A DNA stretch of 64,000 nt, taken from Sporopachydermia quercuum. Taxonomy: Eukaryota > Ascomycota > Sporopachydermiomycetes > Sporopachydermiales > Sporopachydermiaceae. The notes under the pieces are model-generated. The model ran no database searches, had not been told where the DNA came from, and saw only the letters and a program-made list of their open reading frames with translations. The position numbers were made by a program, and so were the translations under genes. The stretch covers positions 372,001-436,000 of the forward strand of contig BCGN01000001.1 of assembly GCA_001599295.1 (NCBI GenBank). The letters are read 5' to 3'. Shown here piece after piece: positions 46,126 through 57,315 of this stretch (its first letter is position 1; each line of letters starts with the position of its first letter).

Positions 46126-46350
46126 TCAGTGAACCCCTTGTATGCATTCGGCGTCGGGATATGAGGCAAGAAAGAGATGATAAAGGATCAATCCAATATA
46201 AAAAACACAAAGGTTAAGAAGTACATTGATAAATGTTTTTTTTGAACCATTTGCAGTAAAGTAAATATATCTGTAAGCAATCCATATACATACTGAGCCA
46301 ACTACTGGCCTACATAATTTTCCTATATATGGCATGAAGTCTCGTTTCAT
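46126..46350 (-). CDS. Small two-span membrane protein candidate (distantly Pmp3/Sna-like)
   Basis: A 74-residue open frame with an ATG start (MKRDFMPYIG). It predicts two hydrophobic segments, RPVVGSVCIWIAYRYIY and FINVLLNLCVFYIGLILYHL, followed by a short polar tail. The second segment recalls the INxLLTLLGxxPGIIHALY helix of the Pmp3/Sna family, but the LPP motif of the first helix is not present, so the match is weak. It lies in the divergent region between VPS21 and UTP10. It could be a real small gene, an exon of a spliced one, or chance. Confidence 0.3.
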   Translation of the reverse strand: MKRDFMPYIGKLCRPVVGSVCIWIAYRYIYFTANGSKKTFINVLLNLCVFYIGLILYHLFLASYPDAECIQGVH

Positions 46351-46411
46351 GAAGACTTAGGATTGTTATTTAACATGTACACAGTAACAATTTTTTTGTA
46401 ACTTTTCAGTC

Positions 46412-46420
46412 AAAATTTTT
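46412..46420. promoter_or_regulatory. RRPE-like element upstream of UTP10
   Basis: AAAATTTTT about 190 nt upstream of the UTP10 start resembles the rRNA-processing element (bound by Stb3 in S. cerevisiae) found before ribosome-biogenesis genes. Confidence 0.4.
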
Positions 46421-46608
46421 ATCCGATGTTAAATTTGTGATTAAGTCCATCATCGTTTGCACTCAATTCTTATCATTACACAGAGAACTACCCTTTGTGT
46501 AACATACAAAGACTTAGGCTCGGTTGTTCTTATTTGCATTTTACATTATTATATTGCTGTTCTCCTTTTCTCCTATNAGCACACCATCATCAAATACGTT
46601 CTGTCTCT

Positions 46609-49600
46609 ATGTCTTCCCTTGCTGATCAACTGGCCTCTTTGCGCCAGTCATCTAAGGCTGAAGTTACAACAGTAGACAGAAAGAAAAGACAAAAGATTCA
46701 TCAGCTATCTCTTGTTTATGAAAAGAAAACTGCTGGTACTCAGGACTATGACACTATCTATTCTGTCTCTTGTGAAGCATTGACAGAGCTACAGTCAATA
46801 GATCCGCGCTTTGGTAAGTTTTGGAACAATCTATTCTCAGAAACTAGTATTAGCTACGATATTGCTATACAATCACCAGAACAAGTAAAAAATATAAATC
46901 ATGCTATTGCTTCCTTTTTAATGCTTGTTGCTCCAAGATTGCATCTAAACATCGCGCTCTATGCTTTAGAATGGCTTGTTAGAAGGTTCCAACTCAATGT
47001 TCAAAGCCCTGAACTATTACTTTTGTCGGTTTTGCCATATTGTCATGACTCTTCACTCTTCTTGCGTTTTCTCACTGTTATTCCTTATTCAAGCTATCCT
47101 GAGACTTTCCATTTTTTGCTCAACTGCAGAAAGAATCTCGCGGTGCCATCCAAAACACTCTTGATCAATGTATTCACCAACAATCACCAGTTTTATGAGC
47201 TATTCTCCAACCATTTGGTTACCACAGTTGAGTCAAATGCGGATTATGACACACAGTTAATATTTTGGAGTTCCTATAGTGTATGGTCTATTGTTGCTAT
47301 GAGGCATTCTTCAAGTAGCTCTCGGAATAATGACAATGAATTCATTCTTGGCAAATATCTTCCAGTGATTACTAAGCTGTTGAATCCAAGTACTTCAGCT
47401 AAAGCAAAAACAGCTGCTTATATGGTTGCTGCTGTTTTGTTCCATGAGTGCAATCCATCCACTAGTGTTATTGCTGCAACCGTTCGAACCATTGTGCAGA
47501 ATTGGGATGCTGATTGCTATCAAAGTGGACTTGGAGGTATTTCTAAAATCCTTTGCAGCAGTGGGTCGCTGTTGAACAGTGAATTAATTGACAGTCTTTT
47601 CACAGAGAACCTCTGGCAAGCGTTCCAAGGTAGCATTGGAATATTTTCCATTGGTACTGATAATACTGATTTTGATCCAGAGACTGTACAAAGGAAGTAT
47701 CTTTCACTTGTTGATGATTACGATCGCGAAAAATGTATGGTTTTTCTTTGGTTATATTATTCATTGAAATACTCTTTGAAACATGAAAATTCAGTCAAAA
47801 GAATAGAAACTCTGATTGATTCTATCGTTGGTAGTTCTACTAGCTCTATTTCTAAAAGTCTATCTAAACAACTTCACAAGACATTCACTCAACTTTTGCT
47901 GAACCTTGATGGCGAATTTTATGCTGAATACAATTACCAGCTTGCGAGTTTGTTCCATAAACTTCTTGCAGACAAATCAACTCGTGATTTGTTCTCTGCC
48001 GCTTTAACGGAGCAAAATCTTACTGTAGAGACCGTTGAGTTAAAACTTGGTGCTTCTATTGCCGTAGAAGAATCCATTAGCGAAGCCAATAGCAATGATA
48101 TCATTATCAGCATTGAAAACATACCAGAACAACAGCATGACGACGAATATCTTATTGCTTACCAAAACTCTTTACCACCTATGAACACGATCGACTCATT
48201 CTTGGCTGTCCAAAGTGATTCTATGTTCTTCAAGCTGCTCAAACTTTTCTCTCTATATGTTGCAGGAAAGTCAAGTAGTCAGTTATATGAACAATTTCTT
48301 TCGAACGACAAATTTTTCAGCAAAGAACTTTCAGTGGTGTCTTTCCTTGCAAGAGTATCAACTGACGCCTATACTGCCTCGCTACTTAAGNGTATAGCTT
48401 TGCTACAGCTGAAAACAGTTTTGGACACCACATCGAAGACAACTCCAATGAACTTCACAAGTTTGTTGCCAAGTCTACTTGTTGCCTTGAACGACCCTTC
48501 AGAAAAAGTTCGTATATGCTGCACTGAAGTATTGAAATCACTTGTCAATGCTTTGGAATCAGCTTTCAAGCTTAGGAAAACAAGTTCTGTGTGGGGCAAT
48601 GAATATATCTATGGAACTAAGAATACTACTGAGCATACTGCCATGTGGCTTGGTTTAAATGATACTATGAAATTATTGAAAACAAATATTATCCCCAATA
48701 ATTACGACTTCGTCAACAACAAAGACCATTTGTTTCAATTGTTTGGTAATATATTTAGCTCTAAGGACAAGAAAGTGTCATTATATCTTACATTTCTTGC
48801 TAGTCAAGCACTCTCTGTTGAAATTCCTAGTATCAAGCTTGTTTTGTTGAAAATAGTGAACCAAATCAACCATTTCAACCATAAAAATAAGAAAACCAAT
48901 TTTGCTAAAGTTCAATTTTTCAGTCCTCTTATAGAAAGCTATTTAGCAACGCGTAATGAAAAATGGTATGTTCTATGCAAGGCTCATCATGTTGAATTCC
49001 GAAAATTTGAACAGGAGATTGTGAATTTGGTCTCGTATAATGAACGTGGTATGGGGATCAAGTTTCTTGAAGGTTGTTTGGCTGGGGGGAGTGTTGTTAG
49101 ATCTGTTAATGACTCTCAGAGTATTTCAATGATCGCTGAAGGCAAAGAAGATTCCAATGATGAAGCTATTTCAGATGCTGACGACGATTCTGGCGATGGA
49201 GAAGTAGATCTGGTGGCCGAAAGAGAACCCATTGTAGAAGCCGAGACGGTAAGCTACCAACAGCTATGGGATATCGTCAGTACGAAGATCAGTCAAATCT
49301 GGTCAAGTTTGAAACCTGACATGAAATATTCCATCCTCAGATTTATCATTGATGATAATATATCTCCGGAGTTTGATGCTACTGAATTAACGTACACTCT
49401 CGACATAGATTTAGATCTTTTTGCTAAGTTACTAAGAGATTGTCGATTGGATACTTCGTTAAACGGTGGCACTAACAATGGCGTTTCATCCACCCCAGGA
49501 GCAAATATTCATGATTCAAACAATGTTGCTTCTGCTGCTGCTGTTGCTGCTAAAAGAAGAAGAAGAAGCAGTACATCTTCGAGACAGTTATTCAAACAAG

Positions 49601-52600
49601 GCGGGGAAATTGCAATCATTGCAGAAACACACTTACGTAAAGTTAGCGTGGTTCTAGAACTTCTTCAAAAAAGATCAAATGCTTCTCTCTATAAAGCGAA
49701 CGTAGAAAGGAGCAATTTGATTCTCAATGAACTGTTCACTATTCTCAGTGAATCTTTATCACTTGCAGATTCAAACATGCCTGCAGATTTTGTTCAAGAA
49801 ACAGTTATTGCTGCTATGCTATGTATTGTTGAAAATATTGAAGAAAGCACCAATAACTCCTCTTCTGGTACTACTACTGCTCCTCATGTTGATCTATCTA
49901 CAATCAGGATCGATACATTAGTGAGCTTTTTGCGAAGTACTAAAAGCCCTCAGATTCAAAATAGGATTTTATTATTGATATCCAATCTTGCTACATTATC
50001 ACCGTTGATTGTTTTACACAGCGTAATGCCAATTTTCACATTTATGGGCTCCAATACTGTTCGACAAGACGATGAATACTCATTCCATGCTATTGAGCAG
50101 ACTTTATTGAAGGTGATTCCTGCATTAGCACATAGTACCAAGAATGAGAGGGAACAGAATGATGAAATTGAATTCCTATTGTCTAGCTTTACTTCGGCAT
50201 TCGTTCATATTCCTCGTCATAGAAGAGTTCATTTGTTCACTACTCTAGTTAGATCACTAAGTGGTGCTGGTAGTGTAGATGATCCCAATGCTAGTGCTAA
50301 TTTCATTATCAGTAAAGCATTGTTTTTGGTTAGTCAGAAATATTCAGAAGCTTCCCTTAGACATAAACAAATGGAAGTTAGAATGATCATAGACTTTGCA
50401 CAAGCTTTTTTTATTAATTTTTCAATCAAAGACCAATTAGAATCAATTATCAACTATATTGAGTTATGGAAACGATTACCATTTATTACTGGCAACAACG
50501 GCAGCGGTAGTTCCAGCAAATCATCTAATTCTGATTCTGAAGACACTAATAAGTTCCTTCAACGAAGTATTGTTTCTACTAGTGTTATTGGCATGGACTC
50601 GAACAGTTTAATCAACCTCAAGTGCTACATGCTGCAATTTCTGAACCAAATCATCTCTGGCACTCCTGACGATCCTTCCTATGCCTCGGTTTCATCTGCA
50701 GTCGGTACCAACACTTCTTTCAATAGCTATAAATCTCTCCGATTCAGAATAGCAAAGGTATTTGCTGAAGACAACGGAATCGAAAGTGCAACTGTCATAG
50801 AACAATTTCAAAATGTATTCAACTCGCTGTTGTCTCTGATTAATGATGAGCCGTTGGAGGATAAGCAAATGCAAAAGGATTACCAGAAATACCTCTTTGA
50901 CTTATTCGCCACAGTACTCAACTTATTGCCATTTGCAGAGTTTGTCGAATCCATTAAAGGCCTGATCTCAGTCGAAAACCAAGAAACAAGCCAAGTACTT
51001 AGAAGGCAAGCAATCCTGTTGTTGAAGAATAAAATCTCCTTGGAGTTGGTGGATAGTGCTAATGGATTGGCTTCCGCTGTTGAAGCTGTAAGCGTTTTAC
51101 TGAGCATAGTAGAAAAAAGTGTTGATGCCAACATTGAGAACACTCCGGATAACGAATCCATGGACGTCATAGTTGTACAAGTATCGATAGAGACATTAGA
51201 TCTTATTGTGAACAAGTTCAGTCATAACTTAAATGATAAATTAGTTATTAAGATACTCAATTTACTTACAAGAGACGTTGGCCTTAAAAATCAACATCCA
51301 GAAATCATTATTGCTTCTATTTCATGTATTACAACAGTTATACAACTTATGGGTGTCAAAATCATCGCATTTTTCCCCAAGATCGTACCTATTGGTTTCC
51401 AAATCTTTAACCGTGTTATTAACTCAGAAAAATCATCCGAAGCTATTCAGTTGTCTTTATTTGCTTTGATTGGTTGTTGCATCAAACGTATTCCACAATT
51501 TTTGGTCTCCTCTTTGAGCGAAATCTTGTTCATGGTGTATAAAGGAACCTGTTTCAAAGCTGTGAAAATTCAAATTCTTAACGAATTGGTAGAACATAGT
51601 GAACTCAAGAGTTTATACAGTGCAGGAAGTAAATCATGGGATTATATTGTCGCTAGAATGAATGAAGCTAGAGAAAAAGGATTGAGTAGTGTAGATGTCA
51701 ANCAAGTGTCGAACATCATTGAGTTGAACCATTACGTTATGAGTCAATGTGTTGAAAAGAGTGATAAACGACTTGTGATTGAACAGTCTTCATTGTTGAT
51801 GAGATATTTACTTCGCACATTTGAAATCCGAAGCATTGGAATATTCAATTTCAATATCACCAATAGTTTGGAATCTGAGTTCATTAAATTGGGTATTGCT
51901 ATAGTGTTGAAATTGAACGACAAGACTTTTAGACCTTTGTTTGCAGGAATTGTCAGATGGGCTATTGAAGAAGGCAGCTCAGACAAGAAGAAGTTGATTT
52001 CATTTTTCAAATTCCTGACAAAACTACAAGACAGATTAAAGAGTATTATCACGAACTATTATACTTATTTGTTTGATTTTGTAGTAGATCAGTTGAACAA
52101 ATATGAGGAGCAAGAAAAAGAACTAGAAGGTGATGAATTATTGCTCAAGAAACTAATTTATACATCCCTTAAGCTTGGATTTACCTATGATCAAGAACAA
52201 TACTGGCAGTCAGCGACAAGATTCGATGCCATAAGCGTTGCATTGCTTAATCAATTGCCAACCGTTGAAATGGTTATTGGCAAGCAGTTGATCAAAGCAG
52301 TTGTATCTCTCATTGAAATCATCGCCAATAATGATGATCAACAGAATATCAAAAAGATTGACCAAATATTACTTTCACATTTGAAATACACTTGTGGAAG
52401 CACTGAGATCTTATTGACAGTGAAGATCTTCAAGGTTGTTTACAAGACATTTGCTGATCATTGGTTGAATTTGTTGCCTCAATTGATTCCAGTATTAACA
52501 GAATTGTTGGAAACCGATAATGAAATCATCGAGCTTGAGTTGAAGAATGGGCTGATTCCTGTCATTGAGAAGAATTTGGGCGAGTCTATTGAGAAATACA

Positions 52601-52611
52601 TGATTATCTGA
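46609..52611 (+). CDS. UTP10: U3 snoRNP / t-UTP protein Utp10 (HEAT-repeat scaffold)
   Basis: A 2000-residue protein starting MSSLADQLASLRQSSK, as in yeast Utp10 (1769). The open frame extends upstream without a better ATG. Conserved blocks are DRKKRQKIHQLSLVYEKKTA, ALEWLVRRFQLNVQSPELLL, the basic AKRRRRSSTSSRQLF, LHSVMPIFTFMGSNTVRQDD, VHIPRHRRVHLFTTLVRSL and the C-terminal DKTFRPLFAGIVRWA. HEAT-type helical repeats run throughout. Utp10 belongs to the t-UTP/UtpA group that binds the 5' end of pre-rRNA in the small-subunit processome. Ser- and Asn-rich insertions account for the added length. Two ambiguous bases (near 48391 and 51702) lie in the frame. Confidence 0.95.
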   Translation: MSSLADQLASLRQSSKAEVTTVDRKKRQKIHQLSLVYEKKTAGTQDYDTIYSVSCEALTELQSIDPRFGKFWNNLFSETSISYDIAIQSPEQVKNINHAIASFLMLVAPRLHLNIALYALEWLVRRFQLNVQSPELLLLSVLPYCHDSSLFLRFLTVIPYSSYPETFHFLLNCRKNLAVPSKTLLINVFTNNHQFYELFSNHLVTTVESNADYDTQLIFWSSYSVWSIVAMRHSSSSSRNNDNEFILGKYLPVITKLLNPSTSAKAKTAAYMVAAVLFHECNPSTSVIAATVRTIVQNWDADCYQSGLGGISKILCSSGSLLNSELIDSLFTENLWQAFQGSIGIFSIGTDNTDFDPETVQRKYLSLVDDYDREKCMVFLWLYYSLKYSLKHENSVKRIETLIDSIVGSSTSSISKSLSKQLHKTFTQLLLNLDGEFYAEYNYQLASLFHKLLADKSTRDLFSAALTEQNLTVETVELKLGASIAVEESISEANSNDIIISIENIPEQQHDDEYLIAYQNSLPPMNTIDSFLAVQSDSMFFKLLKLFSLYVAGKSSSQLYEQFLSNDKFFSKELSVVSFLARVSTDAYTASLLKXIALLQLKTVLDTTSKTTPMNFTSLLPSLLVALNDPSEKVRICCTEVLKSLVNALESAFKLRKTSSVWGNEYIYGTKNTTEHTAMWLGLNDTMKLLKTNIIPNNYDFVNNKDHLFQLFGNIFSSKDKKVSLYLTFLASQALSVEIPSIKLVLLKIVNQINHFNHKNKKTNFAKVQFFSPLIESYLATRNEKWYVLCKAHHVEFRKFEQEIVNLVSYNERGMGIKFLEGCLAGGSVVRSVNDSQSISMIAEGKEDSNDEAISDADDDSGDGEVDLVAEREPIVEAETVSYQQLWDIVSTKISQIWSSLKPDMKYSILRFIIDDNISPEFDATELTYTLDIDLDLFAKLLRDCRLDTSLNGGTNNGVSSTPGANIHDSNNVASAAAVAAKRRRRSSTSSRQLFKQGGEIAIIAETHLRKVSVVLELLQKRSNASLYKANVERSNLILNELFTILSESLSLADSNMPADFVQETVIAAMLCIVENIEESTNNSSSGTTTAPHVDLSTIRIDTLVSFLRSTKSPQIQNRILLLISNLATLSPLIVLHSVMPIFTFMGSNTVRQDDEYSFHAIEQTLLKVIPALAHSTKNEREQNDEIEFLLSSFTSAFVHIPRHRRVHLFTTLVRSLSGAGSVDDPNASANFIISKALFLVSQKYSEASLRHKQMEVRMIIDFAQAFFINFSIKDQLESIINYIELWKRLPFITGNNGSGSSSKSSNSDSEDTNKFLQRSIVSTSVIGMDSNSLINLKCYMLQFLNQIISGTPDDPSYASVSSAVGTNTSFNSYKSLRFRIAKVFAEDNGIESATVIEQFQNVFNSLLSLINDEPLEDKQMQKDYQKYLFDLFATVLNLLPFAEFVESIKGLISVENQETSQVLRRQAILLLKNKISLELVDSANGLASAVEAVSVLLSIVEKSVDANIENTPDNESMDVIVVQVSIETLDLIVNKFSHNLNDKLVIKILNLLTRDVGLKNQHPEIIIASISCITTVIQLMGVKIIAFFPKIVPIGFQIFNRVINSEKSSEAIQLSLFALIGCCIKRIPQFLVSSLSEILFMVYKGTCFKAVKIQILNELVEHSELKSLYSAGSKSWDYIVARMNEAREKGLSSVDVXQVSNIIELNHYVMSQCVEKSDKRLVIEQSSLLMRYLLRTFEIRSIGIFNFNITNSLESEFIKLGIAIVLKLNDKTFRPLFAGIVRWAIEEGSSDKKKLISFFKFLTKLQDRLKSIITNYYTYLFDFVVDQLNKYEEQEKELEGDELLLKKLIYTSLKLGFTYDQEQYWQSATRFDAISVALLNQLPTVEMVIGKQLIKAVVSLIEIIANNDDQQNIKKIDQILLSHLKYTCGSTEILLTVKIFKVVYKTFADHWLNLLPQLIPVLTELLETDNEIIELELKNGLIPVIEKNLGESIEKYMII

Positions 52612-53415
52612 TGTGTTTATTTGATGCGTTTGTTTGAGTATTGCTGTTGATAGCATTGTTAATAGTGAAAAATAAGTTGTACTTGATATATTATGACTGA
52701 TAACTTAGTAGGATAAGCTTACTGGGATAATTAGAAGCATATGTTGTGAGATATTAGATTTATGAGCTAGTGGTTATATGGTGTTTGAAAATCAAAGGCT
52801 CAACCTAAGATGGTTGCCCACAAGTTAGGGAGTTGATTTGAATACGAAGAAGCAATTAGAATTCTGTTAATTATAATACTAATAAAACGTAAACAATATT
52901 TTTTTTTTTTTAATTTTTATAGAACTATTAATCAAATGAGAATTTAACCTATGACAGCCTGAAGAACTTCGTTTTTGCTCGTCAGCTTGATAGTATTAAG
53001 GTTTGAAACCTAATTTAGCTCAACATGATTTCACTCTAACACTATTGCCATCATTGAACGTAGTACCCCAAATAGTGCAACAGCTAAGCAATCTATCTGC
53101 TTACAAGGATTGAGTTATTCTCTTGAAAATTTATCTATGAGCAGATTCTCAATTGGGTATGCATTCTTTGTCATTACTTAAATCATAACGACTTAGGATA
53201 TCCAGAATCACCCCTTGCCATGCATGGATATGTAGTGGACCAAACGTTAATTTAGAATGTTTTCACCTTAAACAAAAGATTTCCAAAACATTTTCATTGT
53301 TGGTAGATACTTTTTTCAACATTTCATTAACAGAATATTCATACTAAATTCAATTTCAAAGTATTCATCTGTATAGTAAATAGTAGCTAGCGGTTTACTG
53401 TAACTATTTTTTAAT
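52612..53415. promoter_or_regulatory. Tandem intergenic region UTP10 - DHR2
   Basis: 804 nt. A long T run lies near 52901-52912. TTGAAAATTTATC at about 53113 is a partial match to the RRPE of ribosome-biogenesis promoters. No gene supported. Confidence 0.45.
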
Positions 53416-56102
53416 ATGGCTAAGAAGATCGTATTTGAAGATATTACTGTTAGTAATGAACCTTCGAATGGTAACACTTCCGAAGACCCAGAAAATGATA
53501 GATCAAATGACGGGAAACCCGCCAGAAAAAGAAGGAGAAAGAAGCAGAAAAGCAAGAAGGATGTCGAAAATGATTCTCAAACTGACAATGGGGTAAAATC
53601 CCGATCTTTCCAGTTTGATGAGCCTCAAAATGGTGAACCATTTCCAAGCCAATCAAACACAGACTTAAAGCAAGTAAAGCATTCAATAGACGAATCAATA
53701 GATAGAATAGCGAATTCTCCTAGACAGCTTAATCCACCGATGGAGACCTTTTTTAAGAATTCAAATCGCAAAACAGTTGATTTTCATTCTGATGACGAAG
53801 ACAAAACTCTGGGAGGTGACTTTGTCCTTGGCACTACTTTTGATAAACCATTTGACCACTATGCCAAAACACTACAATTGAAAGACAACGCAAAACGCTT
53901 ACTGGAATCAAGAAAGAACTTACCTATACATAAAAGCAAAAATACTATTATTTCATATATTCTAAGCAACCAAGTGACTATTATCATCGGCGAAACAGGT
54001 TCAGGAAAATCAACACAATTGCCTCAGTTCATAATAGAAGAACTAGAGAGAGCGGAGAGAAAAGAGGAGGAAAGCTCTAACATTAACAGAAACAATAACA
54101 AAGGAACTAAAAACTTCAACAATAACTTAGCTATTGGAATAACACAACCGCGAAGAGTTGCTGCTATGAATTTGGCCAAGCGTGTAGCTGAAGAAGATGG
54201 GTCACAACTAGGAACCAAAGTAGGCTTTTCAGTGAGATTTCAGAACATCACAAGCAGAAATACAAGCATAAAATATCTAACGGACGGTATGCTATTAAGA
54301 GAAATTATCCATGATCCTCTATTACAGCGCTATAGCTATATAATACTAGACGAAGCTCACGAAAGAAGTATCCTCACTGATATGCTTATGGGATTCCTCA
54401 AACAAATCATGGAGAAAAGAAAGCAAGAACCTGATATTCCGCCACTGAAACTGGTGATCATGTCCGCAACTTTACAAGCTGATATTTTTAGTAAATTCTT
54501 CAATAACGCTCCAATTCTCTACGTTGCAGGTAAAATGTACTTTGTGGAAAGGAAATACCTGGTGGAGCCTATCGATGATTTGCTCAATGCTACTGTCAGA
54601 ACCATAATCCAAGTAAATACTACTGAACCAACAGGTGATATTCTCGTTTTTCTCCCTGGTCAAGAAGAAATCGACGAGTGTGTTACAATGCTCAACCATT
54701 TCGCTCCCCTACTGCCAAAAGATGCTCCATTGATAGTAGCTCTGCCCTTATATGCTGCTTTATCTCCAGCCAACCAGNTTCAAGTGTTCTCTACGCTTCC
54801 GAAAGGAAGACGCAAAGTTATCTTAGCCACAAATATAGCTGAGACATCTGTCACCATTCCAGGTATCAGATATGTGATTGATTCTGGATTGCGGAAGATA
54901 AAGATATGGAAACCTGAATTGGGATTAGCTACACTATTTACTACTACTATATCTCAATCTTCAGCTAAACAACGCATGGGAAGAGCTGGAAGAGAAGCAC
55001 CAGGTAAATGCTTTCGATTATACACAGAAGAAACATATAATTCATTACCAGCTCAAAGCGAGCCTGAAATTCTTCGGAATGATGTTATCACTCCAGTGCT
55101 GATGTTGAAGGCAATGAATGTTGATGACGTAATCAATTGGCCCTGGCTGGAGAAACCTGGTAAAGGAAGCATAGTTTCAGCTTTAACTATGTTATTTGCT
55201 TTGGGAGCGTTGAACGATTCTGGTGTTATAACTGATTTTGGTAGAAAAATGTCTGTACTACCATTATCGCCAAATTTATCTGCTATATTGTTGAAAGCAA
55301 AAGAAATGAATGTCCTAAAACCGGTTGTTGATATAGTTTCATGTCTTACGGTGGACAATTTATTGATTACACCATCAAATAATGATCGAGACGCAATCAA
55401 TGATGCTAGAAAGAAAAGATTTCCGCTGGGGGCAAAGTTTGGAGATTTGGCGATGCTATGGGAAGTCTATAAAGGATATCGGGAGATGAAGCCTGAAGAA
55501 CGAAGATCGTGGTGTAAAGAAGTTGGAGTTAATGTTCGGGGATTGCGGAATGTTGAGATGGTTCGGGATCAGATTTTGGGGTATGTGAATGAATCATATG
55601 GTCGTTCGAGAGAGAGGAGTCGAGGAGATGATTTTGATATTGAGACTAATACTGGATCTGGTGAGGAAGCTTATTCTGATGCCGGAGGTGATTCAGATTG
55701 TGAGCTGAATTCAATTGACATCGAATCTGTACTGAAATGCTTCCTAATTGGGTTCATCAATAATGCTGCTATTGGATTACCCGATAGAAGTTACCGAACC
55801 TTAGCGAACAACCGGTTGATTTCAATCCATCCTTCTTCAATGATTTTCGGATTGAAATCAGAAGCTATAATGTATACCGAATACGTAAGTAAAGTTTGGG
55901 TTTTGATGTTTCTGTACTTGATTGATATTGCATGACAGAAGCATGGAGAGAAGGTCGAAAATTGCTTCAAGTACTAACATAATAACAGGTGTTTACAAGT
56001 AAAGGATACGCAAGAAATGTATCTGCTATCAAGCTCAGTTGGTTACAAGAAGTTTCGCCTCATTTTCTTGCCCGAGGACAAAGATTAGAGGAGACTCAAT
56101 GA
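53416..56102 (+). CDS. DHR2: DEAH-box RNA helicase Dhr2, two exons
   Basis: Exon 1 53416-55884 and exon 2 55989-56102 join across a 104-nt intron (donor GTAAGT, branch TACTAAC) to give 860 residues (S. cerevisiae Dhr2 is 735). Motifs are Walker A GETGSGKSTQLPQF (about residue 193), TQPRRVAAMNLAKRVAEE, the box ILDEAHERS (about 311), SATL, FLPGQEEID, and TNIAETSVTIPGI with QRMGRAGRE in the second RecA domain. The HA2 and OB regions follow. Exon 2 encodes FTSKGYARNVSAIKLSWLQE, the conserved end of Dhr2. Dhr2 acts in 18S rRNA maturation in the nucleolus. The N-terminus has a basic patch (KPARKRRRKKQKSKKD). An acidic loop is inserted near residues 740-770. One N near 54779. Confidence 0.93.
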
Positions 56103-57186
56103 GGAAGTTTGGTCGTAATAGGGCTACAGTAGCGGGATATGGTCATGATAGCTCTGATACCAGAAATAATAGCGATGAGGGACACTTTTACGGGACACAA
56201 AATCAGGATGATTTCAGATGGTAATATCTGAATTTAAGTCAAGGTACAAAGCAATGACTAAACAAACTATGGTAAAGAAGTATCGGATCACATTTCGTCC
56301 CTACCGTAGACATTGCTTGGAATCGCAGTGTAGCAGTTGTGTAATTGGGACACTGTTCCGAATATGACATATTATGAACTATCTCAATCTACTTTACAGT
56401 TTACTTCTTGCTTACTGTTGTACTGGATCACTAAATATTTGATCAACCACCACTACCTTATAATTGGAGCGTTGTTTCACAGTAAATGAATACTAAGGAT
56501 TTCAGTTGAAGAGAAGAAACTCAGTTAAGGCTAAACTCTCGCTTAATAAGAGGAAAGTCTTTATATTGAGCGATGTATTGAATCAATCTTAAAGTTCAAA
56601 TGAATCCTAACTTTACTTCCTTATACTTAAGCTAATACATAAAAATAACACTTTTATAATGTTATGTTTATATAGAGTATCGTGTACTAAAGCTATTCAC
56701 TTTAAAAAAGCTTGGACCCCAGCAATACATTACATAAAAGTTTCAAAATGCTATAGAATTATAGCCCTTTGCAGGAATTATAGTACTCTTTCTCTTCCAG
56801 TATCGCCTCCAACGCCTATATTTGATCTACTTTTGATCACATGACAATATTTTTAAACCCTTGAGAATCTTATTCATTCTAAAAGGTCTTTACTAACTTC
56901 GCCGTTAGATTTTTGAGGGATATAAAGTGACCGAAAGGGTGACTTGCCAATGAGGACAATGTTTATAAAGGATAAGGTAATACGATGCTACATTTAGTAG
57001 AGGTTATCACAAGATATTATCAAATCATCAGTGATGAAACAGGTTAATAATTTTCAAATTTCGTCGGCAAAATTGCTACTTTACATCTTCTTAATCCCCC
57101 TCGGCTCTCGGCATCGTTTCCGAAATTTGATCTATTAGAAAAGCACACACAATTCCATTTTTCTTAAACACAAAATGATCTCACCG

Positions 57187-57197
57187 CTATATATAAG
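57187..57197 (+). promoter_or_regulatory. TATA-like box upstream of MSY1
   Basis: CTATATATAAG lies about 125 nt before the MSY1 ATG and about 40 nt before the short upstream reading frame. Confidence 0.4.
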
Positions 57198-57233
57198 AAG
57201 AATATCGGATTAAATTGTACGAAATTTCAGAAA

Positions 57234-57305
57234 ATGTTTAGTAGAATCGGCAAAGTTGCAAAACGGCATCCGACTGCGCCACTCGTATCTGCAGCATTAG
57301 ATTAG
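57234..57305 (+). other. Upstream reading frame of MSY1 (23 codons)
   Basis: ATG at 57234 opens a 23-codon frame beginning MFSRIGKVAKRHPTAP. It stops 10 nt before the MSY1 ATG and is in a different frame. If the transcript starts near the TATA-like box it would be translated first and could lower MSY1 synthesis. The peptide itself looks like a short mitochondrial presequence. Confidence 0.4.
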
Positions 57306-57315
57306 TTTGCTCAGC

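Larger units (their letters stand above)
45476..46608. promoter_or_regulatory. Divergent intergenic region VPS21 / UTP10
   Basis: 1.1 kb. It contains the small membrane-protein candidate and the RRPE-like motif listed separately. A 94-codon frame on the minus strand (46016-45732) lacks an ATG. Confidence 0.5.
56103..57315. other. Tandem intergenic region DHR2 - MSY1
   Basis: 1.2 kb. A 61-codon frame with ATG (56659-56844, +) ends in a presequence-like CRNYSTLSLPVSPP but shows no known family. A TATA-like CTATATATAAG lies at about 57187-57197. A 23-codon upstream reading frame (57234-57305) precedes the MSY1 start. Confidence 0.45.

Noticed and set aside
56659-56844. 61-codon plus-strand frame with a presequence-like end
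   Set aside because: No homologous family recognised and no downstream exon joins it convincingly.
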